49,934 bases of DNA from an uncultured Candidatus Melainabacteria bacterium (GTDB taxonomy: Bacteria > Cyanobacteriota > Vampirovibrionia > Gastranaerophilales > Gastranaerophilaceae), in assembly GCA_934693165.1 (NCBI GenBank), contig CAKUUX010000012.1:1-49934 (forward strand), written 5' to 3'. This document shows, piece after piece, positions 7,790 to 16,133 of this stretch. Under the pieces are notes generated by a model. The model was not told where the DNA came from and ran no database searches. It saw only the letters and a list, made by a program, of their open reading frames with translations. The position numbers and the translations under genes were made by a program. Each line of letters opens with the position of its first letter. Position 1 is the stretch's first letter.

Positions 7790-8461
7790 TTAGCTGAATA
7801 TGTTTCTATCAAATTCAGTAAAATCTTTTATAACCTTATAAACTTTATCTTTATGTTTAAAGTTTTCAGGATTTTCGTTTATAGCAATAATTTTAGCGAT
7901 TTTAGCCTCATTTGCAGCAGTGATACCAGAATAAGAATCTTCAAACACAAGAGTTTCTTCTGCTTTTAAACCCATAACCTTCAAAGCTTCTAAATAAATA
8001 TCAGGATGAGGTTTTCCAAGTCTAACACCGTCATCATAAACAATTTTTGAAGTGTCAAACCATTTTTCTAAGTTAAAAATTTTAATAAAAAATTTAACGT
8101 TATTAATTTCACTACCGGTTGCAATTGTCATTGGAATATTTTTTTCTTTCAAATAGTTTAACAAGTCTTCTGCACCATCAACCAATTTTATACACTCAGG
8201 ATTATTTAAAACCATTTGTCTATAACATTCTTCCTTCTCCCAAGCGTATTTATCAACCTCTTCTGGCGTAGGTTTTCTTCCAATTGCGTACTCAATAATT
8301 TCTGCATTACTTCTACCATACATGTAATGTTCTAACTCATATTTATCAAAAGCCTTGCCATTTCTAAGTTTTGCAGAATATTCTGTCCACGCTATATTAT
8401 GTAATTCTGTATCATTAAACAATGTACCATTAAAATCAAAAATCACACCTTTTATTGTCAT
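7790..8461 (-). CDS. HAD superfamily hydrolase, beta-phosphoglucomutase-like subfamily
   Basis: 223 residues from the preferred start, a typical length for this group. Motif I is FDFNGTLF: the nucleophile Asp is present, but the usual second Asp (DxD) is Asn, a variant known in part of the family. Motif II is TGSE, motif III the Lys in RLGKPHPDIY, and motif IV FEDSYSG. A helical cap follows motif I. It probably acts on a sugar phosphate or other small phosphorylated metabolite; the substrate is unknown. GGAG sits 7 nt before the ATG at 8461; a further in-frame ATG at 8473 would add four residues but has no good ribosome site. First gene of the typA unit. Confidence 0.88.
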   Translation of the reverse strand: MTIKGVIFDFNGTLFNDTELHNIAWTEYSAKLRNGKAFDKYELEHYMYGRSNAEIIEYAIGRKPTPEEVDKYAWEKEECYRQMVLNNPECIKLVDGAEDLLNYLKEKNIPMTIATGSEINNVKFFIKIFNLEKWFDTSKIVYDDGVRLGKPHPDIYLEALKVMGLKAEETLVFEDSYSGITAANEAKIAKIIAINENPENFKHKDKVYKVIKDFTEFDRNIFS

Positions 8462-8501
8462 AAATTTCTCCATTTTTCTTAAATTGTACTATAATGAAAA
8501 T

Positions 8502-8651
8502 ATGATTAACAAGAAAAAGAAGAAAAAATTTACGTTAAATACGAAAAACTGGGGTGTTAATATAGATAAAAACGAATACAGCGAAATTATCTTATCAAAT
8601 TCTAATCACCCTGAGGACACTCTACGTCAGAAACAAAATCGTAATTCTTAA
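8502..8651 (+). CDS. Possible 49-residue basic small protein (uncertain)
   Basis: A short frame beginning MINKKKKKKFTLN, preceded by TATAAT (8490-8495) only 6 nt before the ATG, so it would be leaderless or use another promoter. Its last 50 bases overlap the 3' end of the MATE gene on the other strand. The N-terminus is strongly basic and the rest is hydrophilic. There is no ribosome site. It could be chance; it is listed because the 128-bp gap between two minus-strand genes is otherwise unexplained. Confidence 0.2.
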   Translation: MINKKKKKKFTLNTKNWGVNIDKNEYSEIILSNSNHPEDTLRQKQNRNS

Positions 8652-9954
8652 GAGCTTTACCTAAATTTATAGATAAAATAGTGCAAAGAATTAGTGATGC
8701 AAGAACAAGTCCTGACCAAAATCCAACTAAATTTAAGTTTTTATTTAATGCCAAATAAATTCCAAAAGGCATACCAATTATTAGATATCCAATAATATTT
8801 GTTATCATAACAATATTAGTATTTTTCATACCCTTAAAAATACCACCCAATGTAACTTGTAAGCCGTCCGTAATTTCAAATATAGCAAGCAAAATCATTA
8901 CTGGAATCATAATTTTTACAAGGTTTGCGTCAGGAGTAAACATAGATACTATTTGGCTTGGGAAGATTGCAATTATTATCCCACAAAGTAGCATAAAAAA
9001 TTCTGTAATAATACAACTTGTAAGTGAATATCTTTTGATATCTTCCACATTTCTAGCGCCATTTGCATAACCAACTTTAATCGTTGTTGCCATAGAAATT
9101 GACATTGGAATCATAAAAGTTGTATTAATTATTGATATCAAAATACTCTGAGCAGCAGCATAAACCCCTGCCATTCTACCAACAAGAATTGTTATAATAT
9201 TAAATGCCAAAAACTCTATACATACAGCAAAAGAAATTGGTAAACCAATAATTAAAAGGTTTTTATAATAATCTGTATATTCTTTCTCCACAATCTTAAC
9301 TTTAAATTGGAATAAATAAAAACCTAAAATAGCCAAGCCCATCAAGGTTCTTGTCAAAGTTGTTGCAAGCGCAAGACCAGATTCTCCCATTTCTGGGAAA
9401 GGTCCAACACCGAACGCAAATATCCAGTTAAAACTTACATTAAAGAAAATTGCAATAATAACAATTAAATTCGGAATAAATACAATTTTATAAGACTGCA
9501 AAAATTCCTTCATTGCTTTAAACAAGTAATCACCAAAAGTTGAAAATGCAAATATCCACGTATAATTATTCATCATCGGGATAAGTTTTTCTTCAAAACC
9601 TAATTTTGGATAAAGAGGAATTACAGCTAAAATTGCCAAAAAGCTAAGAAATGCCAACAACATAGAAAATTTTATTGAAGGAATTAAATAATTTTTAGCC
9701 GACTTTTTAGCGCCGAGTTGGTTTGATAAATAAGCAGAAACACTACTCAAAAGAGCAATTCCAAATATAAAAATAATACTTGTAATAGCTCCAGAAATAC
9801 TAACAGCAGCAAGAACATCAGTAGAATATCTCGCACCAACAAAAACATCACCTAGAAAAATTAATGCAAAGCCAATACTACCCATAACAATAGGTAGTGA
9901 TAGTTCTAGCAAATCTTTAGAGTATTTTTTAAAAACGTCAAAATTATAATTCAA
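8602..9954 (-). CDS. MATE family multidrug/sodium efflux transporter
   Basis: 450 residues with about 12 hydrophobic segments in two related halves, the MATE (NorM/DinF) architecture. The N-terminal block LSLPIVMGSIGFALIFLGDVFVGARYSTDVLAAVS is split here as LSLPIVMGS and LGDVFVGARYS and fits the family signature, with a second-half copy near IIGLPISFAVCIEF. It is expected to export cationic drugs or metabolites across the inner membrane using a Na+ or H+ gradient; the substrate cannot be read from sequence. Its start overlaps the end of the upstream unknown gene by 11 nt, so the two are co-translated. Confidence 0.92.
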   Translation of the reverse strand: MNYNFDVFKKYSKDLLELSLPIVMGSIGFALIFLGDVFVGARYSTDVLAAVSISGAITSIIFIFGIALLSSVSAYLSNQLGAKKSAKNYLIPSIKFSMLLAFLSFLAILAVIPLYPKLGFEEKLIPMMNNYTWIFAFSTFGDYLFKAMKEFLQSYKIVFIPNLIVIIAIFFNVSFNWIFAFGVGPFPEMGESGLALATTLTRTLMGLAILGFYLFQFKVKIVEKEYTDYYKNLLIIGLPISFAVCIEFLAFNIITILVGRMAGVYAAAQSILISIINTTFMIPMSISMATTIKVGYANGARNVEDIKRYSLTSCIITEFFMLLCGIIIAIFPSQIVSMFTPDANLVKIMIPVMILLAIFEITDGLQVTLGGIFKGMKNTNIVMITNIIGYLIIGMPFGIYLALNKNLNLVGFWSGLVLASLILCTILSINLGKALKNYDFVSDVECPQGD

Positions 9955-10519
9955 AAGAAGTCCCTTTGCTCATTACTCTATCTTGTCTAAAATAACTATA
10001 ATAGGGATTTGCACGCTTAATTATATCCATATAATATTCGTAATTCCTTTTAAAATCTGTTGTATTTTTATTGATATATTGAATTGAAATTACAGCTTCT
10101 TGCGCCGATGCAACTCTATAAATATCACATTGAGATTTTATATTTTTATTAGATGCAATACATCTTGTAGCAATTGCGTTTTCTCGGCCTTTTAACACAT
10201 AAATATATGGTTTAGTATTGTTTTTTCTTTCAAGACTCTTTGTCAAAGAACTTAAAAACACTAAAGAATTAACATTTGTACCTAATTGATGTTTGTATGA
10301 GTGAAAAATATATGTTTCTGTCCAGTTCAAATAACTTTGCCCTTGAGGAACAAATTGAATAATTCTTTCGTTTGCTTGAGTTTTATTGTAAACAACAGTC
10401 CAAACTTTATTCTCAGGGAAATTTATAATAACTGTTTGATATGCATAACAAATCCCTTGTATTACAAGGATTATAAAAATCATACTAAATAATATTAAAA
10501 GGAGATTTTTCTTTTGCAT
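9944..10519 (-). CDS. Hypothetical membrane-anchored or exported protein
   Basis: 191 residues, unrecognised. Residues 5-27 form a hydrophobic signal peptide or N-terminal anchor, and the remainder is soluble, mixed alpha/beta, with two Cys (in ATRCIASN and KSQCDIY) that could form a disulfide outside the cytoplasm. It is embedded in overlapping genes: it starts 35 nt inside the Nif3-like gene and ends 11 nt inside the MATE gene, so it is surely translated in coupling with them. No function is inferred beyond an envelope location. Confidence 0.75.
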   Translation of the reverse strand: MQKKNLLLILFSMIFIILVIQGICYAYQTVIINFPENKVWTVVYNKTQANERIIQFVPQGQSYLNWTETYIFHSYKHQLGTNVNSLVFLSSLTKSLERKNNTKPYIYVLKGRENAIATRCIASNKNIKSQCDIYRVASAQEAVISIQYINKNTTDFKRNYEYYMDIIKRANPYYSYFRQDRVMSKGTSFEL

Positions 10520-11180
10520 AAATTAATTCCACTTTATTTTGCAATATGTTATGTAACGTCTTTAGAACTTGTTTTTCACTTTCGAAATGTCCGATATCTA
10601 TTAAAATAATCTTGCTATCCACTGCAGTATGATACTTTAGGTCGCCTGTAATAAATACATCGTACTTTTTATCTTCAGCATCTTTTATAAATTCACTTCC
10701 TGAACCTGCGCAAAGAGCAATTTTTTTTACGTAAGTCTTTCTACTATTATTAACATATCTTGCTATTTTTGACAATCTCTTAACGTGTTTTAAAAGATTA
10801 TTCAAAGTTATTTTTTCTTTTAATTCAATATATCTTACAAATTCATCTGTTTCAAAGAACTTCACATCCAATTTAAGTTCGTCAATCAAAGTATCTGTAG
10901 TTCCACCTTCTGCTTTATCCAAATTTGTGTGTGCACAATACATCTGAATATCTTTATACTCTGTAGGTATGTAGAAAAGAGGATGGTGCGAAATTATCAT
11001 ATCACAGCCTTTTTTTCTAGCTTGATTAACGACATCATCAGTTATAGTAAGAGCTAACATAACTTTTTCGACATCAACAGATTTTTCGCAATCAACAATC
11101 CAACCTGAGCAATCCCAAGATTCTTGGGTTTCTGGTGGTGCAAAGTTTTCTATCTTTTCTACTAATTTATATTTGTTCAT
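10485..11180 (-). CDS. Nif3-like dinuclear metal centre protein (DUF34)
   Basis: 231 residues, the short form of the family without the inserted PII-like domain. Metal ligands expected for the family are visible: ISHHPLF (H65, H66), AHTNLD (H84, D88), and GHFESE near the C-terminus (H198, E202). These proteins form hexameric toroids with a two-metal site; a GTP cyclohydrolase type 2 activity was reported for some members, but the general role is unsettled. It overlaps gmk upstream by 14 nt and the next gene by 35 nt. Confidence 0.92.
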   Translation of the reverse strand: MNKYKLVEKIENFAPPETQESWDCSGWIVDCEKSVDVEKVMLALTITDDVVNQARKKGCDMIISHHPLFYIPTEYKDIQMYCAHTNLDKAEGGTTDTLIDELKLDVKFFETDEFVRYIELKEKITLNNLLKHVKRLSKIARYVNNSRKTYVKKIALCAGSGSEFIKDAEDKKYDVFITGDLKYHTAVDSKIILIDIGHFESEKQVLKTLHNILQNKVELIYAKEKSPFNII

Positions 11181-11733
11181 TGTTTTCTTTTTTAAATATA
11201 TTTTCTAAATCTTCTACAGCTTTTTCAACTGTATCATTTATAACAACATAATCATATTGCTTAGACTTTTCTTGTTCTGCCTCTACACAACTCAATCTTT
11301 TTTGAATTGCCTCTTCTGTTTCTGTTCCTCGTCCAACTAAACGTTTTTTCAATTCTTCCAAAGACGGTGGAGCAATAAAAATCAAAATTGCTTCTGGCAT
11401 AATTTTCTTAATTTGCAAAGCACCTTGAGTATCAATTTCTAAAAGTACGTTTTGCCCATTTTTAAGAGTTTCTTCCACAAAAGCCTTTTTTGTACCATAA
11501 CAATTTCCAGAAAACTCTGCCCATTCAATAAATTCATTTTTATCAACAGAGTTTAAAAAATCTTCTCTTTCAACAAAAAAATAATGTTCACCGTGTTTTT
11601 CTCCCTCTCGAGGTTTTCTTGTAGTTGTTGAAACTGATAATTTAACATTTGCATTATTTTTTTTAAGTAATTCTTTTATAACTGTTCCTTTGCCTACACC
11701 GGAAGAACCTGAAATTATAAACAATTTATTCAT
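11167..11733 (-). CDS. gmk: Guanylate kinase
   Basis: 188 residues. It phosphorylates GMP to GDP with ATP in the cytoplasm. The P-loop SGSSGVGKGT (8-17) is followed by the GMP-binding region STTTRKPREGEKHGEHYFFV, the conserved EFSGNCYGT, and the lid region with RLVGRGTETEEAIQKRL. Length and motif order are standard. In most bacteria gmk sits with rpoZ; here it lies between a transporter and a Nif3-like gene in an overlapping minus-strand run. Confidence 0.97.
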   Translation of the reverse strand: MNKLFIISGSSGVGKGTVIKELLKKNNANVKLSVSTTTRKPREGEKHGEHYFFVEREDFLNSVDKNEFIEWAEFSGNCYGTKKAFVEETLKNGQNVLLEIDTQGALQIKKIMPEAILIFIAPPSLEELKKRLVGRGTETEEAIQKRLSCVEAEQEKSKQYDYVVINDTVEKAVEDLENIFKKENNEQI

Positions 11734-11748
11734 ACTTATCCTTTATAA

Positions 11749-13206
11749 TTAAACTTCAATTTTATCTTGTAAATTATTTTCTGCAACTTCTTCTGCCAGT
11801 TTTTGTTTTTTATTTTTCACAGAAGTATACATTATAATAATTAAACACATCAAAATACCAATAATTGCCGAAGACACCCAAAATATAACTGCACCTAACC
11901 AACCATTATTAAATTTAGCTTGGAATAAATCAATCATAAAACCAGTACCAGTTGAAGAAAGAACTGCTCCAACATAACCACACATGCCAGTAAAACCAAG
12001 TGCGGCAGAGGCAACTTCTTTTGATGTAGCTTCTAATGCACAAACCCCACCTAGCAATAATTGAGGTCCTGCTGTAAACGCACCAATTAAGGCTGCTAGT
12101 ACATAATCGAATGGATCATAAGTATTAAGATGGAATAATACTAAACAAGTTCCTAAACCAATAAAAAAGAAAATATTAGTAGGAATTCTGCTACCAGAAC
12201 TTGCACGGTCAGAGAACCAACCTGCAGCAATAGCACCCAAAGAACCAACCACAGCAAGAGAACTCAATTTAGCTGTTGCAATAGCAAGTGTATCACCTTT
12301 GTATTCCATTAAATATTTAACAAACCAATCCTCTGTACCAAAACGAATTACATAAACAAAAGAATACGCAATCGCCAACAGCCAAAGGATTTTATTACAA
12401 ATAATATATTTTTTCAGCATTTCAAAATAAGACATGTTATGCTTTTTCTCTTCTTCCTCTTTATCAACAGGTTCGTTTTTATAAACATCTATATCAGGTA
12501 AACCCATAGATTGAGGTCTATCACGTAGCGCCCAAAATAATATCAAGCCTACTACAGTAACGGCAATAGCTTCAATTCCAAACGCCATTTTCCACCCAAA
12601 TTTACCAATCAAAACACCCGAAATCATAACCGTAAAAAATACGCCTAATTGGTGTGAAGTTGACCAGATAGACCATTTAGTCGCACGTTCTGATTTTGAA
12701 ATCCAATAAGAAAGAGCTTTTGCAATAGGTGGGAAAATCATAGATTGGAACCAACCGTTAGCACCCCAAAAGAATGTTAATACCCACAACAAAATTGTTG
12801 CAGAAGGAAGTCCAAAAAATGAAACGTGCCCAGGAGTAATGAAAACTGCACTATATACAAAGCAAATATTTGCAATTGCAGAAATTATCATAGCTGTAGG
12901 CAAGAAAGTTCTAACATTGCTACGGTCTGCTAAAATACCATTGCAGAATTTACCAATCCCATAAGTCATATACAAAGAAGAACCCAATATACCAAGCTGA
13001 GTATTTGTATATCCTAAATCTTGACCTATAAAAGGCAAAGCTACTGCGATATTTTTTCTACAAAAATGAGCAACAATGTATGCAATATAAACAGAGATAA
13101 AAATTCTCCAAGTCCAATGCTTGTACATTTTATCAACTTTTTGCTTATCTTGAATTTCCTCTTTTATAGGAGGCTCTTTAAAATAATCTACTATGAAATT
13201 TGACAT
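11749..13206 (-). CDS. MFS organophosphate:phosphate antiporter (GlpT/UhpT type)
   Basis: 485 residues with about 12 membrane segments. The opening WTWRIFISVYIAYIVAHFCRKN matches the organophosphate antiporter (OPA) family, in which Arg residues of this region bind the phosphate group of the substrate. The long central loop after helix 6 (DVYKNEPVDKEEEEKKHN) and a charged C-terminal tail face the cytoplasm. It probably imports glycerol-3-phosphate, a hexose phosphate or a similar ester in exchange for phosphate; which one is not clear. It lies 16 nt after the exonuclease gene and 15 nt before gmk. Confidence 0.88.
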   Translation of the reverse strand: MSNFIVDYFKEPPIKEEIQDKQKVDKMYKHWTWRIFISVYIAYIVAHFCRKNIAVALPFIGQDLGYTNTQLGILGSSLYMTYGIGKFCNGILADRSNVRTFLPTAMIISAIANICFVYSAVFITPGHVSFFGLPSATILLWVLTFFWGANGWFQSMIFPPIAKALSYWISKSERATKWSIWSTSHQLGVFFTVMISGVLIGKFGWKMAFGIEAIAVTVVGLILFWALRDRPQSMGLPDIDVYKNEPVDKEEEEKKHNMSYFEMLKKYIICNKILWLLAIAYSFVYVIRFGTEDWFVKYLMEYKGDTLAIATAKLSSLAVVGSLGAIAAGWFSDRASSGSRIPTNIFFFIGLGTCLVLFHLNTYDPFDYVLAALIGAFTAGPQLLLGGVCALEATSKEVASAALGFTGMCGYVGAVLSSTGTGFMIDLFQAKFNNGWLGAVIFWVSSAIIGILMCLIIIMYTSVKNKKQKLAEEVAENNLQDKIEV

Positions 13207-13222
13207 TACCTTTTCCTACTAC

Positions 13223-14140
13223 TTATTTATTATTTTTTGCAATATGAACATTTTTTGTTTCAGAAATTTCTTGACGGGCATTTTGTAATATTTCTTTTTG
13301 TTCTGGAGTAAGACTATTGCTATTGCATAATCTATCTACAAAGCCATTGTTCAATTTAACAGCTTTTTCCAAAGCGCCAATTTCATCAAGAACTTGCTTA
13401 ATTTCTTTAAAATTGTAACTGTAAGATTGTTTTGACAAGTATGAAAGAACTTCACCTGTTTGAGAAGTAATTGTCTTTCCACCTAACTCAAAGTACAATT
13501 TAAAGACAGATTTTAAATCTTGTAGTTCGGATTGAAGTGTAGTTACTGTATTTTGAATTCTTACAAATCTTTCAAATAAATATTCAACATTTTCTAATTG
13601 AGATTCTTCCCATTTATTTTTTTGTAAGAATAATTTTTTAAGTTGTGGATAAGCTAAAGCTAACCCCATAGTATCAGCCATAGCTCTATGGTGGTCATGA
13701 AAATCTACATGAAATCTTGTGCATAAATTTTCAAGCCCATGAGATTCTAATTCAGGATAAACTTCTTTAAACATATATTGAGAATCAATACGAGAATTTT
13801 CAAGAGGTTTACCAAAACATCTTAAAGAAGCTTCGTTAAGGAATTGATAGTCAAAAATGGCATTATGCGCAACAATAGGATATTCACCAATAAACTCCAT
13901 AATTTGTGGCATAACTTCAGCTTCTGTTGGAGCATCCTTAACCATATCTTCCGTAATACCATGAATAGCAATTGAAGACTTTCTAATATGTTGTTGAGGA
14001 TTAATAAGAGTTTGAAACTCATCTTTAACCTTGCCATTTTCAAGTCTTACTGCTGCAAATTCAATAATTCTTTCTTTTGTAAAATCTAAACCTGTTGTTT
14101 CAGTATCTAAAACAATTTCTATAACTTTTTTTCTTGCCAT
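13223..14140 (-). CDS. DnaQ-type 3'-5' exonuclease (DEDDh family)
   Basis: 305 residues. The first about 170 form the exonuclease: Exo I VLDTETTGLD (D12, E14), Exo II HNAIFDYQFL, and Exo III HHRAMADT with the general-base His. This is the fold of the Pol III epsilon subunit and PolC proofreading domain. The C-terminal 130 residues are helical and coiled-coil-like with no catalytic motif. It could be a proofreading subunit or a stand-alone repair nuclease. It heads the minus-strand run to the MATE gene and is divergent from trxA. Confidence 0.88.
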   Translation of the reverse strand: MARKKVIEIVLDTETTGLDFTKERIIEFAAVRLENGKVKDEFQTLINPQQHIRKSSIAIHGITEDMVKDAPTEAEVMPQIMEFIGEYPIVAHNAIFDYQFLNEASLRCFGKPLENSRIDSQYMFKEVYPELESHGLENLCTRFHVDFHDHHRAMADTMGLALAYPQLKKLFLQKNKWEESQLENVEYLFERFVRIQNTVTTLQSELQDLKSVFKLYFELGGKTITSQTGEVLSYLSKQSYSYNFKEIKQVLDEIGALEKAVKLNNGFVDRLCNSNSLTPEQKEILQNARQEISETKNVHIAKNNK

Positions 14141-14205
14141 TTATCTTTCCAACTAATTAGTAAACTTACTATATTAATATTAGGGTAACACAAAAATAAT
14201 TTTTA

Positions 14206-14214
14206 TGCTAATAT
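14206..14214 (+). promoter_or_regulatory. Possible extended -10 promoter of trxA
   Basis: TGCTAATAT fits an extended -10 element (TGNTATAAT-like) 35 nt upstream of the trxA ATG. The -35 region is poor (TAACAC at 14186-14191), as is usual for extended -10 promoters. Read by eye only. Confidence 0.35.
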
Positions 14215-14249
14215 GAAATTAAATTGTAGGGTAATAAAGGAGAGATGGT

Positions 14250-14573
14250 ATGTCAAACGCAATTGATATAAATGAAGAAAACTTTAAATCAGAAGTTTTG
14301 GAAGCAAAAACACCAGTTCTTGTAGATTTTTGGGCAACATGGTGTGGACCTTGCAGAAAATTAGCTCCTGTACTTGACGAAATCGCAACAGAAATGGGCG
14401 AAAAAGCTAAAGTTGTAAGAGTTAACGCAGATGAATGTTTAAATGTTGCAAAAGAATATTCAATCTCAGGTTTACCAAGCTTGCTTGTATTTGTGGATGG
14501 AAAACCTGTTGAAAGAATGGTAGGTTTGATGCCTAAATCAACAATCATTGGTAATATTGAAAAACATTTATAA
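14250..14573 (+). CDS. trxA: Thioredoxin
   Basis: 107 residues, the exact size of classic thioredoxin. The redox motif is FWATWCGPC (C32, C35) and the cis-Pro is in SGLPSL (P76). It reduces protein disulfides in the cytoplasm using thioredoxin reductase, not seen in this window. AAAGGAGAG lies 8 nt before the chosen ATG. It is a single-gene unit bounded by a strong terminator. Confidence 0.97.
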   Translation: MSNAIDINEENFKSEVLEAKTPVLVDFWATWCGPCRKLAPVLDEIATEMGEKAKVVRVNADECLNVAKEYSISGLPSLLVFVDGKPVERMVGLMPKSTIIGNIEKHL

Positions 14574-14591
14574 TTTATAATTTAACAAAAG

Positions 14592-14623
14592 AAAAAGGCG
14601 AAACGCTTAAGTTTCGCCTTTTT
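14592..14623. terminator. Bidirectional intrinsic terminator
   Basis: A perfect 13-bp stem (14592-14604 against 14611-14623) with a GCTTAA loop and A/T flanks lies between trxA and the convergent gene ending at 14635. Confidence 0.93.
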
Positions 14624-14634
14624 CTTTTCAAGCT

Positions 14635-15033
14635 TTATTTTGTTTGTTGAGCCTTTTTAGCTTTTTTGTCATTTACAAAATCAATAGCTTTATCAACTAA
14701 AAATCCGACTCCTAAACCTACTACAGTCGCCCCTACCGTATTTAGAATAGTTGAGGCAATTGCACCTTTTTTCATATTAGTCAATAATTTTTTCGCTGAA
14801 AAATCAGGATTATTTTCCTTCATCGCAGCAAGGACATTTTTTTTATGAGTAAAATTTAACTCTTTAAAATTTTTAGTAATGGTAACATAATCTTTTACTT
14901 GAGGATAAGAAACCACCAAACCGGTAGCAACACCAATTCCTGCACCTACCATAGTACCTTTATTAGATTTGGTCTTTAAAAACGATTTAGCTTGAGGTTC
15001 ATTACCATAATTTGCAACCAACGATATGCCCAT
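14635..15033 (-). CDS. Small membrane protein with two glycine-zipper helices
   Basis: 132 residues, unrecognised. Two hydrophobic segments rich in Gly, GAGIGVATGLVVSY (about 30-43) and a C-terminal one ending VGLGVGFLVDKAIDF (about 98-117), flank a basic amphipathic middle. A lysine-rich tail (KKAKKAQQTK) should stay in the cytoplasm. GxxxG-type packing suggests helix pairs or oligomers. There is no cleavable signal. Function is unknown; small glycine-zipper membrane proteins include holin-like and envelope-stress proteins, but nothing ties this one to either. Confidence 0.65.
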   Translation of the reverse strand: MGISLVANYGNEPQAKSFLKTKSNKGTMVGAGIGVATGLVVSYPQVKDYVTITKNFKELNFTHKKNVLAAMKENNPDFSAKKLLTNMKKGAIASTILNTVGATVVGLGVGFLVDKAIDFVNDKKAKKAQQTK

Positions 15034-15134
15034 AAAAATATACCTATATTTTACTACCTACAACAAAACTAACGAGCAAAAATAAAATTTATTGCTTAAA
15101 ATTCTTTGACATTTTACAAACTTTTACAAAATAA

Positions 15135-15156
15135 AAACCACCATTTCTGGTGGTTT
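15135..15156 (-). terminator. Intrinsic terminator of the sigma-28 gene
   Basis: AAACCACC (15135-15142) pairs with GGTGGTTT (15149-15156) over a 6-nt loop. On the minus strand the stem runs into TTTTTATTTT, placing a terminator about 40 nt after the fliA stop codon. Confidence 0.85.
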
Positions 15157-15193
15157 AAAATTTTCTCTCTCTTTAATAATACGTTCGAATTGC

Positions 15194-16015
15194 CTACACA
15201 ATCGATTTTCTATATCTATCAACACGTGTTTCTGAAAGAATGTTTTTCAATTTCATAATTGCTTGTGCGTGCAATTGACAAACACGTGATTCTGAAACCT
15301 CAATGGTTTCACCAATTTCTTTCAAGGTCATATTTTCGTGGTAGTAAAGAACCATAATCATACGTTCACGTTCTGGTAGACGTTGTAATGCTCTTTCAAG
15401 TTCTTTCTTAACGTCTTTTTCTTCCATTTCTTCGTGTGGAGTTAAAGAACGAGTATCTTCAATAGTATCAATAATTTCCATACTATCATCAGAAGAACCT
15501 CTCTTATCATAAATAGAACCAATTGAAGTATCTTCTGAAAGAATTTGATTAACCTTATCTGGTTCAATACCTAAAAGTTCTCCAACTTCGGTATTCGTTG
15601 CAGCACGACCAAATTTTTGACGCAATTCTTCTTGAGCTTGTTTAACGTCTTTAATTTTCTTTCTCGCACTTCTTGGTAAAAAGTCTTGAGAGCGTATTTT
15701 ATCAATAATATTACCCCTGATTCTCATAAGCGCATAAGTTTCAAATCTTGCGCCTTTATCAGGAGTATATTTTTCAATAGCATCAATAAGACCTTCTACA
15801 CCATAACTTGAAATATCTTCTTCTGCAAAGGTAATTGGCAAAGAAACTTTAACACGATTTACAACATATTTTGTCAAATAAATATATTGAACAATAAGAG
15901 TATCTCTGACTTTTTTGTTAGATTTATCGGCAAAATACGTATGCCACAATCTTTCTAACTCTTCGTCAGGAAGTCTTTTTATGTTATTGTAACCGTTATT
16001 AATTCCCTCTGTCAT
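15194..16015 (-). CDS. fliA: RNA polymerase sigma factor for flagellar genes (sigma-28, FliA/WhiG family)
   Basis: 273 residues from the ATG at 16015; a TTG at 16030 would add five residues but has no ribosome site. Region 2 (KVRDTLIVQYIYLTKYVVNRV, split as VQYIYLTKYVV, then ARFETYALMRIRGNIIDKIRSQD) and the following LPRSARKK are signatures of FliA/WhiG. Region 4 is ALQRLPERERMIMVLYYHE and LKEIGETIEVSESRVCQLHAQA, the DNA-binding helix-turn-helix. It directs late flagellar and motility transcription and is held by the anti-sigma factor FlgM (candidate at 35435-35716). It is monocistronic, which suggests its own control; see the palindrome at 16050-16080. Confidence 0.93.
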   Translation of the reverse strand: MTEGINNGYNNIKRLPDEELERLWHTYFADKSNKKVRDTLIVQYIYLTKYVVNRVKVSLPITFAEEDISSYGVEGLIDAIEKYTPDKGARFETYALMRIRGNIIDKIRSQDFLPRSARKKIKDVKQAQEELRQKFGRAATNTEVGELLGIEPDKVNQILSEDTSIGSIYDKRGSSDDSMEIIDTIEDTRSLTPHEEMEEKDVKKELERALQRLPERERMIMVLYYHENMTLKEIGETIEVSESRVCQLHAQAIMKLKNILSETRVDRYRKSIV

Positions 16016-16049
16016 CCCTTTATTATCCAAAAATAAATAATTTTAGTCT

Positions 16050-16080
16050 GTTAGATATTTCAATTATATAAAAATCTAAC
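16050..16080 (-). promoter_or_regulatory. Palindrome around the -10 region of fliA, possible operator
   Basis: 11-bp arms with one mismatch (16050-16060 and 16070-16080, cores GTTAGAT and ATCTAAC) enclose a 9-nt spacer. On the minus strand a TATAAT lies in and beside the spacer, 45-55 nt upstream of the fliA start. A dimeric regulator could bind here, or the hairpin may form in the 5' leader. The -35 is not convincing. Confidence 0.35.
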
Positions 16081-16133
16081 AAAACAACATCATTTATATG
16101 GATGAGATTATATGCGAAAAAATATAATAATAA

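Noticed and set aside
15180..15200. ACGTTCGAATTG resembling a tRNA T-loop
   Set aside because: No acceptor, D or anticodon arms can be folded around it; it is at the end of fliA.
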